The notes under the pieces were generated by a model. That model was not told the DNA's origin. It was given only the letters and a program-made list of their open reading frames with translations, and did not search any database. The translations under genes were made by a program, and so were the position numbers. From positions 2,108,001 through 2,172,000 of the forward strand of contig NZ_ADVG01000003.1 of NCBI RefSeq assembly GCF_000178855.1: DNA of 64,000 nt, read 5' to 3'. This document shows positions 26,239 through 35,561 of this stretch, in pieces (the first letter of the stretch is position 1; every line of letters begins with the position of its first letter). Source of the DNA: Ktedonobacter racemifer DSM 44963 (lineage in GTDB: Bacteria > Chloroflexota > Ktedonobacteria > Ktedonobacterales > Ktedonobacteraceae).

Positions 26239-27452
26239 GCAATTATCTGGCTATAGCCACCGTTACCGCAACCCTCAAACGCATTCTGCATGCTGTAGTG
26301 GGTGTTGATGTCAATGGCGCTGATGTTCGCACAGTGCGTCCTGAGACGCTGACGAATGACACAACTTTTGTGGGGGTGAATCTCTTTCTCTACCAGGTGA
26401 CACCTAATGCCGCTTTACGGAATGCTGACTTGCCCACACGTCGTGCTGATGGGACGGTTATGCAGCGTCCGCAGGCAGCGCTGGATCTGCACTACCTCTT
26501 TAGTTTCTACGGCGATGATACCAAGTTTGAGCCACAACTCGTTTTGGGAAGCGTTGTGCGAAAGCTGCATAGCCAACCCATCCTCTCGCGTCAGGAAATT
26601 CAAGACACTATCTTGCATACCACGTTTCCCGCTCCCACTTCATCGAATCTTGCCGATAGCATCGAGATGGTACGCTTTACGCCTATCGCCCTATCCCTGG
26701 AGGAGTTATCGAAGCTCTGGTCTGTCTTCCTGCAAACGCCATATACGCTCTCCGTTGCCTATCAGGGAAGCGTCGTCCTGATCGAGAGCGAGGATAGGCC
26801 AGTGGAAGCTCCTCCTGTTCTGCAGCGCAAGCTCTATGTGCTGCCATTTAACCAACCAATGATTGACTCTATGACGCCGCAGATGATTGACTCGACGCCT
26901 GGAGCCAAACTCACCCTGCAGGGGCATAATCTACGCGCGGATCACACACTTGTCCTGTTTGGTGACATCGAGGCAACACCCGATCCCGGCATGACCAATG
27001 AACGCCTGGTGGTAACGGTCCCCGCGGGTGTGCGGGCAGGTCTACAGAGCCTGCAGGTGATACAGCCAATCTATATAGGTATCCCTCCCGCCAGGCATAC
27101 CAGCGTTGAGTTTGAGTCTAATATAGCCGCCTTTGTCTTACGGCCATCCATCAATAAGAGCGGCGGAGTATATCAGATTACGGCCACTTCCACTAATGTG
27201 ACGCTGCAAGCCAATCCAATCGTGGGCAAGGACCAGCGGGTGGTTTTGCTGCTGAGCCAGGTGTCGAATGACCTATCCACGACCTACACATTTCTGGCTC
27301 CTTCACGTAGTGCGGATAGCAATTCCATCACCGTCCCTATCCAGAACGTGCCAACTGGAGATTATCTTGCGCGTATTCGGGTGAATGACGCGGAGAGCGC
27401 ATTAGACATATCAGCTGGCAACTATAGCGGACCAAAGGTGCATATTCCATGA
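26235..27452 (+). CDS. DUF4255/Pvc16-type tube-terminator protein (Afp16-like)
   Basis: Residues 1-185 form a DUF4255 (Pvc16 N-terminal) domain: ATVTATLKRILHAVVGVDV, NLFLYQVTPNAALRNADLP, LDLHYLFSFYGDD and TPYTLSVAYQGSVVLIES. Afp16 caps the tube and sets its length at the top of the particle. Residues 210-405 form one or two Ig-like/IPT domains (PGAKLTLQGHNLRADHTLVL), an extension absent from short Afp16 proteins. Overlaps neighbours by 4 bases on both sides. Confidence 0.85.
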   Translation: MSNYLAIATVTATLKRILHAVVGVDVNGADVRTVRPETLTNDTTFVGVNLFLYQVTPNAALRNADLPTRRADGTVMQRPQAALDLHYLFSFYGDDTKFEPQLVLGSVVRKLHSQPILSRQEIQDTILHTTFPAPTSSNLADSIEMVRFTPIALSLEELSKLWSVFLQTPYTLSVAYQGSVVLIESEDRPVEAPPVLQRKLYVLPFNQPMIDSMTPQMIDSTPGAKLTLQGHNLRADHTLVLFGDIEATPDPGMTNERLVVTVPAGVRAGLQSLQVIQPIYIGIPPARHTSVEFESNIAAFVLRPSINKSGGVYQITATSTNVTLQANPIVGKDQRVVLLLSQVSNDLSTTYTFLAPSRSADSNSITVPIQNVPTGDYLARIRVNDAESALDISAGNYSGPKVHIP

Positions 27453-29476
27453 ACATACTAGCAAAGAACAACTGGATCGAGGCGAACCAACGCTATCTAA
27501 AGGCAACGCTAGATGTTGTACGTGCTGCAATGGAGTGCCATATTGTGATGATGAGTGGCGAGAGTGCGGCTGATCCAGAGCGCAAAAGAGAGGCGGAGGA
27601 GAAGGGAATAGCGGCACAGCAAGCTCTGCAGGAAGCTGTATCAGCCATGCCGAAGCCATCGACGGTGGAGGCGCTGTGCAGCGCGTTTGGTCTCTCGTCT
27701 TTCGAGCGCGATATCCTGTTGCTATGTACGGGAATAGAATTCGATTCAACTTTTACTTCCCTGTGCGCTGCCGCTCAAGGGGACGCGACGAAGACGTATC
27801 CTACGTTTAGCCTGGCGCTGGCGGCTTTACCTCAACCCCACTGGGAAGCACTGGTGCCAGATGCCCCGCTGCGCTACTGGAGGCTGATCGAGGTTGGCAC
27901 GGGAAGTTTGCTGACCTTGAATTCTCTACGTATTGATGAGCGTATTCTTCATTACCTGATCGGCATGCAGCACCTGGACGAGCGGCTGGTTGGGCTGGTT
28001 CAGCCGGTGAGAGATACAGGTGATTTGGTACCATCGCATGTGGCGCTAGCCGAGCGAGTCGGGTACGTATGGAGACAGGCGGCAAGTTCGGCGGTTCTAT
28101 CGATTGTGCAATTGTGCGGAGATGAAACGGCCAGTAAACTGGCTATTGCGGCGGCAGCCTGTAACGCGTCAGGCCTCAAATTGTACAGGATGGCTGCTTC
28201 TGCTCTTCCCACCAGTCCGGTTGAACTCGATGCCTTCCAGCGCCTGTGGGAGCGTGAGTCTGTACTGAGTGGCTGCGTTCTGCTGATTGAATGTGATGAA
28301 TTGGACGCGACCGATAGCGCACACGGGAACGCGATAACGCAGCTTCTCGAAAACATGAGAAGTCCGTTAGTTATCAGCAACCGCGAACGCTGGCGCACTT
28401 TACGACGGCCAGTCATTAGCTTTGATGTGTGCAGGCCAACATTGCAGGAGCAGCGTGCCACCTGGCAGCAGGCGCTAGGCGAGGCGGCAGGGCATTTAAA
28501 TGGGCGATTGGATGGCCTGGTTTCACAGTTTAGCTTGAGTACGTCAACCATTTTGTCTACCAGCATAGAAGTGCTCGGATATGTGAAGTCGGTTGAGGAT
28601 GCGGCAGCAATTGATGAAATGAGCAGCGTTTTGTGGGACACCTGCCGTCTGCAGGCGCGTCCACAGCTAGAAGGACTCGCGCAGCGTATCGACCCTGTTG
28701 CCACCTGGGAGGATCTGGTGCTGCCGGATGCGCAACGCTCGATACTGCGAGAAATTGCGGCGCATGTCCGGCAGCGCAACAAGGTCTACGAGGCGTGGGG
28801 ATTTGCCAGGAAAAGCTCACGTGGTTTGGGCATCAGTGCACTGTTCGCAGGCATGAGCGGCACCGGGAAAACATTAGCGGCGGAGGTGCTGGCGCACGAA
28901 TTGCGGTTGGACTTGTATCATATCGACCTGAGTTCAATCGTCAGTAAGTACATCGGCGAGACGGAGAAGAACCTGCGGCGCGTGTTCGACGCGGCAGAGG
29001 AGGGAGGGGCCATCCTGCTTTTTGATGAGGCTGATGCGTTGTTCGGGAAACGCAGCGAGGTCAAAGACAGCCACGACCGTTATGCCAACATCGAAGTCAG
29101 CTATCTATTACAGCGCATGGAAGCCTATCGCGGACTGGCGATCCTGACTACCAATATGAAAAATGCACTGGATGCGGCTTTCCTGCGGCGTATCCGTTTC
29201 ATCGTACAGTTTCCGTTTCCCGATGCGGTACAACGGGCCGAGATCTGGCGGCGCATCTTCCCACCTGCTACACCTACAGAAAGACTGGATGTAGGTAAAC
29301 TCGCACGATTGAATGTGACGGGTGGCAACATTCGCAATATCGCGCTCAGTGCCGCTTTTCTGGCGGCAAATGCAGGGGAGCCGGTGCGTATGAAGCATCT
29401 TGTGCAGGCAGCGCGCGGCGAATATGCCAAATTGGAGAAGCCCCTGACCGAATCAGAGATAGGAGGTTGGATATGA
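27449..29476 (+). CDS. AAA+ ATPase of the eCIS (Afp15-like)
   Basis: The 675-residue protein has one complete AAA+ module near its C-terminus: Walker A GMSGTGKT at about 468-475, Walker B with DEAD at 526-529 (ILLFDEADALFGKR), sensor 1 ILTTN, and arginine-finger segment FLRRIRF. The N-terminal 400 residues are a long helical and degenerate AAA-like region. Members of this family are encoded in nearly all eCIS clusters and are thought to act in assembly rather than in the mature particle. Coupled by overlap to the genes before and after. Confidence 0.9.
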   Translation: MNILAKNNWIEANQRYLKATLDVVRAAMECHIVMMSGESAADPERKREAEEKGIAAQQALQEAVSAMPKPSTVEALCSAFGLSSFERDILLLCTGIEFDSTFTSLCAAAQGDATKTYPTFSLALAALPQPHWEALVPDAPLRYWRLIEVGTGSLLTLNSLRIDERILHYLIGMQHLDERLVGLVQPVRDTGDLVPSHVALAERVGYVWRQAASSAVLSIVQLCGDETASKLAIAAAACNASGLKLYRMAASALPTSPVELDAFQRLWERESVLSGCVLLIECDELDATDSAHGNAITQLLENMRSPLVISNRERWRTLRRPVISFDVCRPTLQEQRATWQQALGEAAGHLNGRLDGLVSQFSLSTSTILSTSIEVLGYVKSVEDAAAIDEMSSVLWDTCRLQARPQLEGLAQRIDPVATWEDLVLPDAQRSILREIAAHVRQRNKVYEAWGFARKSSRGLGISALFAGMSGTGKTLAAEVLAHELRLDLYHIDLSSIVSKYIGETEKNLRRVFDAAEEGGAILLFDEADALFGKRSEVKDSHDRYANIEVSYLLQRMEAYRGLAILTTNMKNALDAAFLRRIRFIVQFPFPDAVQRAEIWRRIFPPATPTERLDVGKLARLNVTGGNIRNIALSAAFLAANAGEPVRMKHLVQAARGEYAKLEKPLTESEIGGWI

Positions 29477-29754
29477 CGAAACGACCATCATCACAAAGAT
29501 CGCCAAACGTAGAGCTGCACATCGAGGAGCTTGTACTGCACGGCTTTGTCCAGGGCGACCGTTATGAAATCGGTGCGGCGGTAGAGCGAGAACTTGCGCG
29601 GCTCTTCGCGGAGCAGGGGGTACCTGCATCATTGGCGAACGGTGGGGAGATAGCGCGCTTAAATGGAGGATCGTTTACTGTGGCGCGCGGCTCGCAAGCT
29701 GACGTGATAGGAGCCCAGATGGCACAGTCGGTGTATGGAGGGATGAAAGGATGA
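29473..29754 (+). CDS. small conserved eCIS-associated protein
   Basis: The 93-residue product (start ATG 29473 behind AGGAGG, overlapping the ATPase stop) has a helix with LHIEELVLHGFVQGDRYEIG and a second with AAVERELARLFAEQG. It looks like an ordered small alpha/beta protein. I recall similar small genes after the ATPase gene in other eCIS clusters but no function. It overlaps the first cargo gene by 4 bases, which fits a role as cargo chaperone or adaptor; this is inference. Confidence 0.6.
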   Translation: MTKRPSSQRSPNVELHIEELVLHGFVQGDRYEIGAAVERELARLFAEQGVPASLANGGEIARLNGGSFTVARGSQADVIGAQMAQSVYGGMKG

Positions 29755-30920
29755 GTATGCAAACTCAGGTTCAGATAAAGGCTTCACCAACGTCACAACG
29801 GTCTTTCACACCTGTTCAAACAGGCCTGCTCCAGCGTAAGTGCGCCTGTGGTGGAAATCCGGGCGTGGATGGGGAGTGCGAGGAGTGTCGTAGGAAGCGA
29901 TTGAGTTTGCAGCGGAGAGCAGCTACCCAGGCAATGCCTTCGACAGTGCCGTTTATCGTTCATGAAGTACTGCGATCCTCAGGGCAACCACTGGATCAGA
30001 AGACTCGTGCATTTATGGAGCCGCGCTTTGGCCATGATTTCAGCCAGGTGAGAGTGCACACGGATGCAAGGGCGACCGAATCAGCGCGGGCGGTGAATGC
30101 GCTGGCGTATACAGTGGGACGGGATGTGGTGTTTGGATCAAGAAGCTACAATCCGCATACTATTGCTGGGCGATTTCTGCTAGCGCATGAGTTAACACAC
30201 GTGGCTCAACAAAAAGATGGTAATGGCATAGTCCCGGAGACACTGATTGTAAATGATCCTGGTGATGTCGCTGAGCAAGAGGCCAATACTGTTGCCCAGA
30301 GCGTTGTACATGGCACTGCTGCCAGTAACATCTCACGAAATATAGGCCCATGCAGTCTTCATCGTTTACCCTTTGGCATAAGATTGCCATCAGGCCTTCG
30401 TAGACTTGACCCCGCTACCGAAGAGCCGGCGGCCCGTTCGGTCTATGGCAGCAGCTTGAATTATGGGGATATTTATATCTCAGATGCGCTCGGTGGTGGA
30501 GGTCGTCCATTTACGACTGTTGTACCCGGCCTTTTTGCATCCAGTTTAGGGACAGTTATCAATGCTGGGCCAGCATTGTTTGGAACCCCTGGATCAAATC
30601 CCAGCTTGCTAACTCATGAATTGGCCCATTGTTGGCAATCTCAGCATCATTTCGATCCAGCTCAATTCATGGTGAATTCTATCGCCAGTCAGGCAGCGGC
30701 CGGGGCTATTGGTGGTGGGGCATCTGCCTACTGCTATGTACCAGGCAAGCCCTTTGGTCAGTATGGAGCAGAACAAATCGCTCAGCAGGTTGAAAATGGA
30801 GTAAGTGCTATTATCTCGCACATCTCATCTGTGCCTGCAGGTACCGTAGATGCTGAGAATGTTGCAAGTTTGAGTGTACCCCACTGGGAGAAGAGGGGTA
30901 GTCCAGGAGTTACGTGTTAG
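29751..30920 (+). CDS. eCIS cargo: DUF4157 protein with a second HExxH domain
   Basis: The 389-residue protein opens with a four-Cys leader (LLQRKCACGG...GECEEC, Cys 31, 33, 43, 46). A DUF4157 core follows at about 66-155, with PRFGHDFSQVRVHTD and the zinc-protease motif HELTH at 146-150. A separate C-terminal domain (about 210-389) carries another zincin-like motif, HELAH at 289-293 (SLLTHELAHCWQSQHHFDP). DUF4157 proteins are the commonest eCIS cargo. Cargo status is inferred from the domain and from its place inside the operon, between the small 29473 gene and the baseplate genes. The second motif may be a degenerate DUF4157 repeat or the toxic protease. Confidence 0.8.
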   Translation: MSMQTQVQIKASPTSQRSFTPVQTGLLQRKCACGGNPGVDGECEECRRKRLSLQRRAATQAMPSTVPFIVHEVLRSSGQPLDQKTRAFMEPRFGHDFSQVRVHTDARATESARAVNALAYTVGRDVVFGSRSYNPHTIAGRFLLAHELTHVAQQKDGNGIVPETLIVNDPGDVAEQEANTVAQSVVHGTAASNISRNIGPCSLHRLPFGIRLPSGLRRLDPATEEPAARSVYGSSLNYGDIYISDALGGGGRPFTTVVPGLFASSLGTVINAGPALFGTPGSNPSLLTHELAHCWQSQHHFDPAQFMVNSIASQAAAGAIGGGASAYCYVPGKPFGQYGAEQIAQQVENGVSAIISHISSVPAGTVDAENVASLSVPHWEKRGSPGVTC

Positions 30921-30958
30921 CCTATGCATGAAGAAGTGTATGAAGGAACAATGATCTG

Positions 30959-32215
30959 ATGAGCACACAAACTCAAGCCCAAGTGAAAACTACATCGATA
31001 TCAAAGCCATCCTTTATTGCTATGCCAACTAGGCTGCTTCAACGCAAGTGCAACTGTGGAGGACATGCTGGGGTGGATGGAGAGTGTGAAGAATGTCGTA
31101 ATAAACGGCGCAGTTTGCAGAGGCATGGGACAACCTTGGCACCATCTTTAAAGGTACCGTCTATCGTGCATGGTGTGCTGCTATCTCCAGGAGAGCCACT
31201 GGACACAAGTACTCGTGTATTTATGGAGCCGCGCTTTGGGTACGATTTAAGTATTGTTCAGATTCGCAGTGCATCATCAGATTTGGGGAATACGCATGTG
31301 GCTGGTGGGGGTGGAGAACGAGGAGACGCTGCGGTTGCCGACGCCGGAATAAATACAGATGCTCCGGCAGGAGAGACTGTGGGAGTGGACGCAGCGGCTT
31401 CCACAGCACCTGAAGAAACGCCAGATGAGGCGGAAGCTGCTGCTCCGGCAGCAGTCCTGTCGTGGGCGCAGGTACTGCGTTTTCCACACGATGCTCTCTG
31501 GTTTTTCTGTGGTGAACATCCGCGTAGTTTTTCAACAACAAGCGTACTTAGAGCTTCTGGTTTCAGTGATCCTACACATCTTCGTTGGAGAATAAGCATT
31601 GGGCCAGATAAGATAGCTTTTCAGGGCCCACCCACGGGTGAAGAGGTCAGGGTAAAAAGTACGGAAGGAAGCGCACATCTGAATGACATAGATGTTGAGG
31701 TGCGTGAAGGAACAGGAGCAACTGCAAGACGCTTTACTGGAAGTTTAACGGTCAGGAAACCACATCACTTGTTAGCAAGAGGCGTACCCACTGATCACGG
31801 CGCCTGCCCTCCGTGGGCAACAGGCTGTGTTGCCCCCGCATACTGGACAGAACTTGGATACCGGGTTGTGGATAATGTTGGTGGCACAATAGTTGGCGCC
31901 ACTGTCAACGAGAACTTTCCTGGCGCTAAAACGAATGATCAAGCAAATGATTGGGAATCTCCTGCCGCCTTTTCAACAACTTCTTTCTGGAGGGAAACAG
32001 ATGGGGCGTTTGTAGACAACTGGTTCCATTTCGGTGGAACACCCTCACCAGTAGCTCCTGGAGCCCCCACTGCTGGCCAATCGGTAGACCGTATTCCGCA
32101 TGAGTTCTACGTTGGCAATGAGACTTCTGGCAAAGGTTGTCGCGTACAGACGCATACAGCACATAGATATCTAGGTTTTGCCCGTCATGAAGGAATCAGG
32201 ACGCCGGTGCCTTAG
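30959..32215 (+). CDS. eCIS cargo: truncated DUF4157 leader fused to an unknown domain
   Basis: Residues 1-102 match the leader and the first half of the DUF4157 core of the preceding gene (Cys 31, 33, 43, 46; MEPRFGYDLSIVQIR). The homology stops there, so the HExxH helix is missing. A Gly/Ala/Asp-rich linker (109-166) joins it to a 250-residue C-terminal domain (LRFPHDALWFFCGEHPRSFS, TDHGACPPWATGC, DNWFHFGGTP, GRT-like end) that I do not recognise. This is what a cargo whose toxic domain was swapped onto a loading leader would look like. The C-terminal domain may be the effector. It lies directly after the first cargo gene, separated by 38 bases. Confidence 0.7.
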   Translation: MSTQTQAQVKTTSISKPSFIAMPTRLLQRKCNCGGHAGVDGECEECRNKRRSLQRHGTTLAPSLKVPSIVHGVLLSPGEPLDTSTRVFMEPRFGYDLSIVQIRSASSDLGNTHVAGGGGERGDAAVADAGINTDAPAGETVGVDAAASTAPEETPDEAEAAAPAAVLSWAQVLRFPHDALWFFCGEHPRSFSTTSVLRASGFSDPTHLRWRISIGPDKIAFQGPPTGEEVRVKSTEGSAHLNDIDVEVREGTGATARRFTGSLTVRKPHHLLARGVPTDHGACPPWATGCVAPAYWTELGYRVVDNVGGTIVGATVNENFPGAKTNDQANDWESPAAFSTTSFWRETDGAFVDNWFHFGGTPSPVAPGAPTAGQSVDRIPHEFYVGNETSGKGCRVQTHTAHRYLGFARHEGIRTPVP

Positions 32216-32275
32216 CAGAAACACTATTGAGGGACGGCTCTATCGTAATCGCTCTTGTAAAGGATATACATCGCT

Positions 32276-32926
32276 ATGACGACTTTCCCTGGTTCGCCTA
32301 AACTACAAAAAGGGGCCATTATCGGGCTTGACCCGGCCAATCCGCTGGCGAGCGTGGTTGTGTTTCAGTACAACCCAGACACACTCACGCGGACGTTGAC
32401 GCCGCAAACGACGGCCAGCAGCGATACCAGCCGGGGCGAGGCTTTGCGGCTAAAGGGCCCGCCGGAAGAGACCATCAACATTGATATAGAGATCGATGCC
32501 ACGGACCAATTGGAAAAAGGGGACAGCAACACCGTAAACATGGGCATCTATCCTGCACTTTCGGCCCTGGAGATGCTGCTGTATCCCAAATCTGCGCTGG
32601 TTATCGCCAATGAAGTGCTGGCCGCAATTGGCATCATCGAGATCATTCCTCCGGAAGCGCCCCTCACGCTCTTTGTGTGGGGAGCGAAACGCGTCCTGCC
32701 CGTCCGGTTGACTAGCTTCAGTATTACAGAGCAGGCCTTCGATCCTAATTTGAATCCCATTCTTGCCAAGGTCAGTCTGGGGATGCGCGTCCTCAATTAC
32801 ATGGATCTGGGACTCCCAAGCGTTGGAGGAGCCCTGTTTATGGCGCACCAGGTCGTCAAAGAGGTCATGGCGACCATCAGCAGCGTTGGCAGTATATCAT
32901 CTCTGCCATCCACACCGGGAGGTTAA
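32276..32926 (+). CDS. CIS tube/baseplate adaptor (Afp7 N-terminal part)
   Basis: The 216 residues match the contractile-injection-system tube-protein N-terminal domain that precedes LysM in Afp7: FQYNPDTLTRTLTPQ, LKGPPEETINIDIEID, FVWGAKRVLPVRLTSFSIT and NPILAKVSLGMRVL. It connects tube and hub in the baseplate. In Afp7 the LysM domain is on the same chain; here it is a separate gene starting 4 bases after the stop. Confidence 0.85.
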   Translation: MTTFPGSPKLQKGAIIGLDPANPLASVVVFQYNPDTLTRTLTPQTTASSDTSRGEALRLKGPPEETINIDIEIDATDQLEKGDSNTVNMGIYPALSALEMLLYPKSALVIANEVLAAIGIIEIIPPEAPLTLFVWGAKRVLPVRLTSFSITEQAFDPNLNPILAKVSLGMRVLNYMDLGLPSVGGALFMAHQVVKEVMATISSVGSISSLPSTPGG

Positions 32927-32930
32927 ATGC

Positions 32931-33233
32931 ATGTTTGACAAGACCAGCCGCTATTACAACCTCGACGTTGCCACCATGAACATGGTGGATAGCGACGGTT
33001 TGCCGCGAGAGATTCGCTACGTCCGCCGCCGCTTCATTCCATCAAGCGCAGCTCTAACGACACTTGTCGAGCATACGGTAGTGCAAGGAGACCGGCTCGA
33101 CAACATTACCACGCGTTATCTAGGCGATCCCAGGCAGTTCTGGCGCATCTGCGATGCCAATGATGTGCTGCAACCCACCGAACTTACTGATGAGATTGGC
33201 AATGTCATCACGATTGCTTTGCCGAACCTGTAG
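32931..33233 (+). CDS. LysM-domain baseplate protein (Afp7 C-terminal part)
   Basis: The 100-residue protein, from ATG 32931 behind GGGAGG, has a short N-terminal strand region (IRYVRRRFIP) and one LysM domain (HTVVQGDRLDNITTRYLGDP, RQFWRICDAND). In related particles this LysM stabilises the hub. The frame is open back to 32763 but overlaps the previous gene and is not used. It is the split-off C-terminus of an Afp7-type protein. Confidence 0.85.
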   Translation: MFDKTSRYYNLDVATMNMVDSDGLPREIRYVRRRFIPSSAALTTLVEHTVVQGDRLDNITTRYLGDPRQFWRICDANDVLQPTELTDEIGNVITIALPNL

Positions 33234-33245
33234 AACGAGGAAGAT

Positions 33246-34370
33246 ATGCTTAGCAGCTTACTGGGCATCCGTCTCATTTTACTTTTGGGCGAGACCATAC
33301 CGCTGCCCGCATCCTACGATATCATGAATGCGTTGACGCATGTCGAGGTAACGAACGACGCGGATCAGGGGGATGGCTTCCAGATAACCTTCGCCTTAAG
33401 CAGGGATTCGCTTATGGGATACAGCTTACTCAGTGGCGGCTCACTCGATCCGTTCAACCGTGTTGTGATTGGTGTTTTGCTGGGCGCGTCACCGGAAGTG
33501 CTGATCAATGGTGTGATTACGCATCAGCAGTTTTCACCTGCTAGCGATCCCGGTCTGTCTACGCTGACTGTGACGGGAAAAAATGCTACCGTTATGCTTG
33601 ATCTGAAAGAAGTGAATCGGCCTTACAAAAATCAGTCCGACTTCGTCATCGTGAATCGCATACTGGCGAATTATGTGCAGTATGGATTGCTGCCACCCTA
33701 CCGGGTGACACCGACAACGAATATACCGATTGAACTACAGCGCGTTTCCCGTCAGCATGAAACCGACCTGAAATTTATTCAGCGCATGGCAAAGCGCAAT
33801 GGATTCGTATTCTATACAGAGCCACTCACCTTCGGTGTGGACACTGTCTACTGGGGACCGGAGACACACCTGAGCGTTCCACAACCAGCCATCTCGATGA
33901 ATATGGGGCCTTCTACTAATAGTCCAAGCATACAATTTTCAAATGATGCCTTAACACCTGTTGGCACAGAGGGAAGTTTTGTCGAGCCTATTACCAGGCT
34001 GAGCATTCCCATTCCGCAGCTGCCGTCCTTGCGTTTGCCACCGCTTGTCAGTGGCGCGACACCCGCCAAACGGACCGTTCAGTTGCGTGACACGGCCAAC
34101 CAGGACCCGGCTCAAGCAGCGACATCAGCCGTTGCCACAGTTACCAATTCGCCGGATGCGGTCAGAGGCGAAGGTGAAATTGACACGGTTCGCTATGGAA
34201 ATGTGTTACGTGCGCGAGGACTGGTTGGAGTGCGCGGTGCTGGATTTGCCTATGATGGTAACTATTATGTGCGCCGCGTTACGCATACCATCGCACGCGG
34301 CACGTACACGCAGAGATTCACGATCAGTAGAGAGGGGACAGGCACTTTGCTGCCGGTAGTACTGCCATGA
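33246..34370 (+). CDS. baseplate hub protein (gp27/gpD part of Afp8)
   Basis: The 374-residue protein resembles the late-control-D/gp27 hub: DPFNRVVIGVLLG, STLTVTGKNATVMLDLKEV, SRQHETDLKFIQRMAKRNGF (about 160-180) and the C-terminal YVRRVTHTIARGTYTQRFTI. Trimeric hubs join the spike to the tube. The OB-fold spike that is fused to it in Afp8/VgrG is encoded by the next gene, overlapping by 4 bases. A Pro/Thr-rich linker (about 230-305) precedes the end domain. Confidence 0.85.
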   Translation: MLSSLLGIRLILLLGETIPLPASYDIMNALTHVEVTNDADQGDGFQITFALSRDSLMGYSLLSGGSLDPFNRVVIGVLLGASPEVLINGVITHQQFSPASDPGLSTLTVTGKNATVMLDLKEVNRPYKNQSDFVIVNRILANYVQYGLLPPYRVTPTTNIPIELQRVSRQHETDLKFIQRMAKRNGFVFYTEPLTFGVDTVYWGPETHLSVPQPAISMNMGPSTNSPSIQFSNDALTPVGTEGSFVEPITRLSIPIPQLPSLRLPPLVSGATPAKRTVQLRDTANQDPAQAATSAVATVTNSPDAVRGEGEIDTVRYGNVLRARGLVGVRGAGFAYDGNYYVRRVTHTIARGTYTQRFTISREGTGTLLPVVLP

Positions 34371-34876
34371 ACAATGATCATACATTTTATGGAAAATATC
34401 GCGGTGTCGTGACCGACATAGATGATCCACTCATGATCGGGCGTATAAAAGCAAATGTACCCGATGTGATGGGCGATGACGAGAGCGGCTGGGCCATGCC
34501 ATGCGCTCCATTTGGCGGTAGCGGCATGGGTTTTTTCGCCCTGCCTAAGGTCGGCGCGGGCGTGTGGATCGAGTTTGAGCACGGTGATCCCGATTACCCT
34601 ATCTGGTCCGGTTGCTGGTGGGGTTCGGTAGCAGAGATGCCTCCCGCACGGCTTGTTCCGCCGCCCTACAACAAAGTGCTGATTCAAACCGATGCTGGAA
34701 ACAGTATCCTGCTCGATGACACACCCGGTATCGGCGGCATTACATTGCAGACATCAGGAGGGCAAAAGATCACCATGACTAGCCTGGGCATCACGATCGA
34801 TGATGGGATAGGAGGCACCATCCAGTTGACAGGTCCGCAGGTTTCGATTAACGACGGAGCATTGGAGGTGATTTAA
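34367..34876 (+). CDS. spike OB-fold protein (gpV/gp5-like, C-terminal part of Afp8)
   Basis: The 169-residue product has the gpV-type OB fold (YRGVVTDIDDPLMIGRIKAN, GVWIEFEHGDPDYPIWSGCW) followed by a beta-helix tail of GG/T repeats (TLQTSGGQKITMTSLGITID). It forms the central spike on which the PAAR tip sits. Its stop is 2 bases from the PAAR gene. Confidence 0.9.
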   Translation: MNNDHTFYGKYRGVVTDIDDPLMIGRIKANVPDVMGDDESGWAMPCAPFGGSGMGFFALPKVGAGVWIEFEHGDPDYPIWSGCWWGSVAEMPPARLVPPPYNKVLIQTDAGNSILLDDTPGIGGITLQTSGGQKITMTSLGITIDDGIGGTIQLTGPQVSINDGALEVI

Positions 34877-34878
34877 TT

Positions 34879-35196
34879 ATGCCTGGCTTTCTCTTACATG
34901 TTGGTGCAACTGTAATGTGTATGCACGGCGGACAAGCACAGCCGCTCGTACCCAATCCACGTGTGATGGTTGGCGGTCAACCGGTTGTGACGCAGGCAAG
35001 TCCGTATGTTGTCGCTGGCTGCCCATTCGTGCCTCCTGGCAATGGGCCTTGCGTCACCGCTCAATGGATTACTAGTGCGACAAGGGTGCTGGCTGGTGGT
35101 ATGCCTGTGGTGTTGCAGGATAGCCAGGCCATCTGCATGCCAACCGGGACGGGATTGCTGGCTCTGGAGACGCAAGTTCAAGTGAGGGGAATGTAA
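34879..35196 (+). CDS. PAAR-like spike tip protein (Afp10-like)
   Basis: The 105-residue protein has HVGATVMCMHGGQAQPL at the start, a Pro/Gly-rich core with VAGCPFVPPG and CVTAQWITSATRVLAGG, and a terminal ICMPTGTGLL. Several Cys and His residues could bind the tip metal. PAAR proteins sharpen the spike for membrane puncture. The start of the next gene overlaps its last base. Confidence 0.85.
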   Translation: MPGFLLHVGATVMCMHGGQAQPLVPNPRVMVGGQPVVTQASPYVVAGCPFVPPGNGPCVTAQWITSATRVLAGGMPVVLQDSQAICMPTGTGLLALETQVQVRGM

Positions 35197-35561
35197 TGCT
35201 GCTTGATTATCCATTTCACTTCGATGGGCGCGGCCATAGCGCGGAGACAACTGATGATGACTATATTCGTGACTTGATCGAGCAGGTGCTCTTTACCTCA
35301 CCTGGAGAGCGCGTCAATCGCCCCACATTTGGCTGCGGTGTGCTACAACTGGTCTTTGCGCCTAATGGAGATGCGCTGGCGGCGGCTACCCAACTTACCG
35401 TGCAGGGTGCGCTACAACAATGGCTTGGTGACCTCATTCAAGTGAATGCCGTGAAGGTGCAGAGTGTAGATGCGACCCTGAGTATATTCGTGAGTTACAC
35501 CGTTCGGAAGACTCAACAGCAACAGGTGGCGCAATTCGTACAGGGAGGAGCAGAGATATGA
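35196..35561 (+). CDS. gp25-like baseplate wedge protein (Afp9-like)
   Basis: The 121 residues match gp25/gpW: DDDYIRDLIEQVLFTSPGER followed by VNRPTFGCGV (the EPR-like core motif), then LTVQGALQQWLGDLIQVNAV. It nucleates sheath assembly on the baseplate. Overlaps the next gene by 4 bases. Confidence 0.9.
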   Translation: MLLDYPFHFDGRGHSAETTDDDYIRDLIEQVLFTSPGERVNRPTFGCGVLQLVFAPNGDALAAATQLTVQGALQQWLGDLIQVNAVKVQSVDATLSIFVSYTVRKTQQQQVAQFVQGGAEI

